Shown here in pieces: positions 61,480 to 64,000 of a stretch of DNA of 64,000 nucleotides. The stretch lies in the NCBI GenBank assembly GCA_016271365.2, contig CM028129.1, forward strand, positions 1,008,257,501-1,008,321,500, read 5' to 3'. Below the pieces are notes generated by a model. It was not told the DNA's origin. It ran no database searches and saw nothing but the letters and a program-made list of their open reading frames with translations. Position numbers and translations under genes: made by a program. Position 1 is the stretch's first letter, and each line of letters starts with the position of its first letter. This DNA comes from Neoceratodus forsteri (lineage: Eukaryota; Chordata; Ceratodontiformes; Ceratodontidae).

Positions 61480-62290
61480 CTCAGGTTCTTCCTGCTCCAA
61501 CAGGGGATCAGTGGAGCACAAAGTCACATCTGACACTTGCTCTGCAACAGCAGACAAGGCCAGTGATCTGCCTCTGGTAATCAAGGTCATCATCTCCTCA
61601 AGCAAAAGGGCAGATCTTATAGCCTATGTTAGTTAAGCTTATTCAGGTGGTAGACTTCTTCTCTACAGTCCATGTTGCAAGAAAGGATAATGTAGTGGCA
61701 CACTCACTCAGCAGGATGAGTCATGTTGTACACGAGTGGCTCCTAAAAGACTTGTTTTAGTCAGTTTACAGGACATAGGTTGTTCCAGAGGTAATCTTTT
61801 GGCATCAGGGAAAAACAAGAAGTTACCATGCCACTGTTATGCTACAGAACCCCATATCATGGAACGACCCAAAAAGATGTCCTTAGCATGTATTGGGAAA
61901 GCAGGTTCCTCTATGTTTCTCGCTCTTTCCTCTTACACAGAAAGGACTTATGAAAGTGAGGGTGGAACATGTAACCATTATCTTGATAGCACCAGATTGG
62001 CACAGGCAGCCAAGGTACTTTATGGTAGTGTTAGATGTCCCAAAAGACTTGCATCCAGCTCTGTGCTCTGATCTTTTGACGATCTGCAAAATTCTGACAA
62101 ATAATGCTAGCCTGGTGTCCCTTCACCTGAAAGCATGGTTCTTCAGGTGATAGTTTTCTGACTTAAATTTCTCTACTGTAATAATGGAGGTCCAGAAAGC
62201 CATTCACAAGAAAACGTAGAATTGAAAAGAGAAAAGATTCTCAATCTGGTGTGGGGACAGTCCCCTTTCAGCTGAGAAAGCAGACATTGC
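61480..62290 (+). pseudogene. DIRS-M RNase H to recombinase fragment
   Basis: A worn stretch: VDFFSTVHVARKDNVVAHSL (61650-61710) equals LPGKDNVLADALSR, with the catalytic aspartate read as histidine. VPLCFSLFPLTQKGLMKVRV (61905) and TIILIAPDWHRQP (61978-62015) belong to the methyltransferase-like region. LVSLHLKAWFFR (62115) and KRFSIWC-like coding near 62230-62252 mark the start of the recombinase. The fragment is cut near 62290 by a minus-strand LINE. It may be the host into which DIRS-L inserted, or a separate relic. Confidence 0.7.
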
Positions 62291-64000
62291 TTTAATGTTT
62301 TATTTATTTGGATACAAAACAACCTTAGAGTCGCAGACTCTTTTTCAAAGGCTCCTCGCCAAAAAAACAACACAAGGGCAAGTAGCATACAGTGACAGAA
62401 ATTATACACAAGCAAGACAAAAACACATTGTCACAGGGTAATATAACTCAGGGTCAGATAACAAAATAGGTTGCAGTGGGTCATTGCCAGAGGGAGTCAA
62501 GTTGGATACCTAGGCGTAGGGAACAGCACACGGCCAGGTCAAATGCAATTGCAGGCTGTGTGTTCAATGAGATGACTCTTGAGGGTGTTTTGAATAGGCC
62601 AAAACTAGGTAGTTGGGATATAGTGGGTGGGAAGTCATTCATCCATTTTGGTGCACGATATAAAAAAGCCCTTTGGCACAGTGAGGTTCTACACCAAGGC
62701 ACAGAGCATGATGACCTAGAGGCACTTCTGGAGACTCGGGCGGGGGGGCAGTTGTGACAAGGGGGTCTAGACCAGGATGGGTAATTTTAAGGGATATCTT
62801 ATTTGCAAAGATGCATGTATAGTATTTAAGTCTGGCTTCCAGATTTAACCAGTTTGCAGATTTATACAGGCCACAGGTGTGTGTGTGTGTGTGAGCCTGT
62901 CTAGGCCCGTGACCAGCTTATAGGCTTTGTTTAGGGTAGTCTTTACCTGTGAGAGGGTGGTTGAGTTGGCAGTACTATAAATCACTAGGCTATAATCAAC
63001 AAGGGAGAGAATAAATGAGCATACTACCAGGTGGAATGCTTCCTGGGATAGGAAATGTTTGTGCCAGTATAACAGGCCAATCCTGGTATTGAGAGCAGAC
63101 AGCAGACCTTGGATGCGATTGTGATAGGAGAGATGAGTATCCAGATTTATCCCCAGGTACCTGAAAGAGGCTATGTGCTCAGTAGGGGCATTAGCGGCAT
63201 TATGGATAGATAGTGAAGTTAAGGAACTGGTTTTGGTGGTGTGTGAAAACCATGGATTTGGTCTTATTACAATTGAGGATAAGCTTATGAGCCACAAACT
63301 AGGATTCCATAGTGAGGAAACACTCTTAGAGCAAGGCTTGGAGGGCAGTGGGGTTGGGGTGGGATTCAAAGATGACTGCGTCATCCGCCAAGAGGAGCAT
63401 GTTACCAGGGCAGGAGTGGGGAAGGAGGTTAAGGAAAAGGCTAAACAAGAGGGGGCCAAGAATTGAACCCTGGGGGAATCCAGAACGAACAGGGCAGCAG
63501 GAGGAGAGGGTAGAGCCGATCCTGTCCTGCTGGGATTGGCCAGTTAGATAGCTGGCAATCCAGGACACTACTTCTGTGGCAAGGCCCAGCGATGGAGGGT
63601 GTGTAGTAATAGGGCATGATTGAGTGTGTCGAACTCTTTGGTGAGATCAATGTAGACGGATCCCACCAGGTGACCGTGGTCTAGTGCTCGGTGTATGTAG
63701 GACGTGTAATGAAGGAGTGCAGTGGTAGTGCTGTGACCACTGAGAAAACCATGCTGGACAGGAGAAAAGCAGTTGAGTTTAGAGAGGTATTCAGTAAGTT
63801 GGTCAGCAACCACTTTTTCCAGCACCTTGGACGGGGGAAGGAGATGGGACGGTAGTTGTTGGGAGCAGTGCAGTCACCACTCTTACGTAATGGTGTGATA
63901 ACTGCACATTTCCAGGAAGAGGGGAATTGCCCAAGACAAAGGGATAAATTAAAGATCTTCGTAAGAGGGGAGAGGACCACATCTAGCGTGCGTCTCAGAA
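62290..64000 (-). mobile_element. CR1/L2-like non-LTR retrotransposon, 3' half
   Basis: The minus strand carries the 3' half of a LINE ORF2 and a short AATAAATAAAA-like 3' end near 62290-62305. It continues beyond the right edge of the window. A GT microsatellite lies in it at 62875-62894. Frames change several times, so it is a dead copy. Confidence 0.85.
62480..64000 (-). pseudogene. LINE reverse transcriptase (CR1/L2-like), minus strand
   Basis: Read from 64000 downwards: WKCAVITPLRKSGDCTAPNN, YRPISF (RT fingers), LEKVVADQLTEYLSKLNCFS, HGFLSGHSTTTALLHY, GSVYIDLTKEFDTLNHALLL (motif A aspartate kept, 63640-63700), GFPQGSILGPLLFSLFL (motif B), then MLLLADDAVIFESHPNPTAL where the usual YADD reads LADD (about 63380). 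IASFRYLGINLDTHLSY and LLYWHKHFLSQEAFHLVVCS follow, then the tail RAFLYRAPKWMNDFPPTISQ near 62650. Frames are split at several points. The pattern suits the CR1/L2/Rex1 group; the exact clade cannot be fixed by eye. Confidence 0.85.

Noticed and set aside
62875..62894. GT microsatellite as a regulatory Z-DNA element
   Set aside because: Short simple repeat within a dead LINE; no evidence of function.

Overview
All sequence evidence points to a repeat-rich vertebrate nuclear genome; no intact host gene and no prokaryotic feature was found. The window is built almost entirely of mobile elements. At least twelve copies or fragments of DIRS-type (tyrosine-recombinase) retrotransposons from several subfamilies are present, with CR1-type LINEs, another CR1/L2-like LINE, TTAA-flanked inverted-repeat DNA elements resembling the T2/Kolobok group of Xenopus, and a MIR-like SINE. 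This mix suggests an amphibian (a caecilian would fit); that is inference, not proof.

Names used here: DIRS-A (1-3340, left part outside the window), DIRS-J (3341-4430, host of A), DIRS-K (7222-8271), DIRS-L (internal complementary region at 12190 and right end at 61286), DIRS-B (14710-20357), DIRS-G (23521-60341), DIRS-C (25199-46394), DIRS-D (34079-39703), DIRS-E (39704-45218), DIRS-H (about 49966-59838), DIRS-I (52674-58417), DIRS-M (61480-62290). Every copy whose orientation can be read lies on the + strand.

Layout: 1-4430 is A inserted into J. 4431-7221 holds hairpin MITEs and a head-to-head minisatellite. 7222-8271 is the 3' end of K. 8272-13133 holds two TTAA-flanked palindromic elements, a SINE-like GC-rich insertion and a MIR-like SINE. 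13134-60354 reads as one TTAA-flanked inverted-repeat element that was blown up by insertions: a ~145-bp minisatellite hit by B, a CR1 piece, and G. G was hit by C in gag and by H just after its recombinase gene. C was hit by a CR1 pair in gag and by D plus E in its recombinase gene. H was hit by I. The stack may itself lie inside the older L. 61480-64000 is a worn DIRS fragment (M) cut by a minus-strand LINE.

A complete DIRS copy here reads: left inverted terminal repeat (ITR), leader, gag, reverse transcriptase (RT), RNase H (RH), methyltransferase-like region (MT), tyrosine recombinase (YR), internal complementary region (ICR), spacer, right ITR. The ICR is complementary to the joined right and left ends, so it spells out the circular-junction sequence and lets each boundary be read to the base. 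Boundaries show a TT crossover and no target-site duplication. All copies carry frameshifts or stops; none looks autonomous as it stands. B, D and I are full-length and youngest by structure, and E is a distinct GC-richer family.
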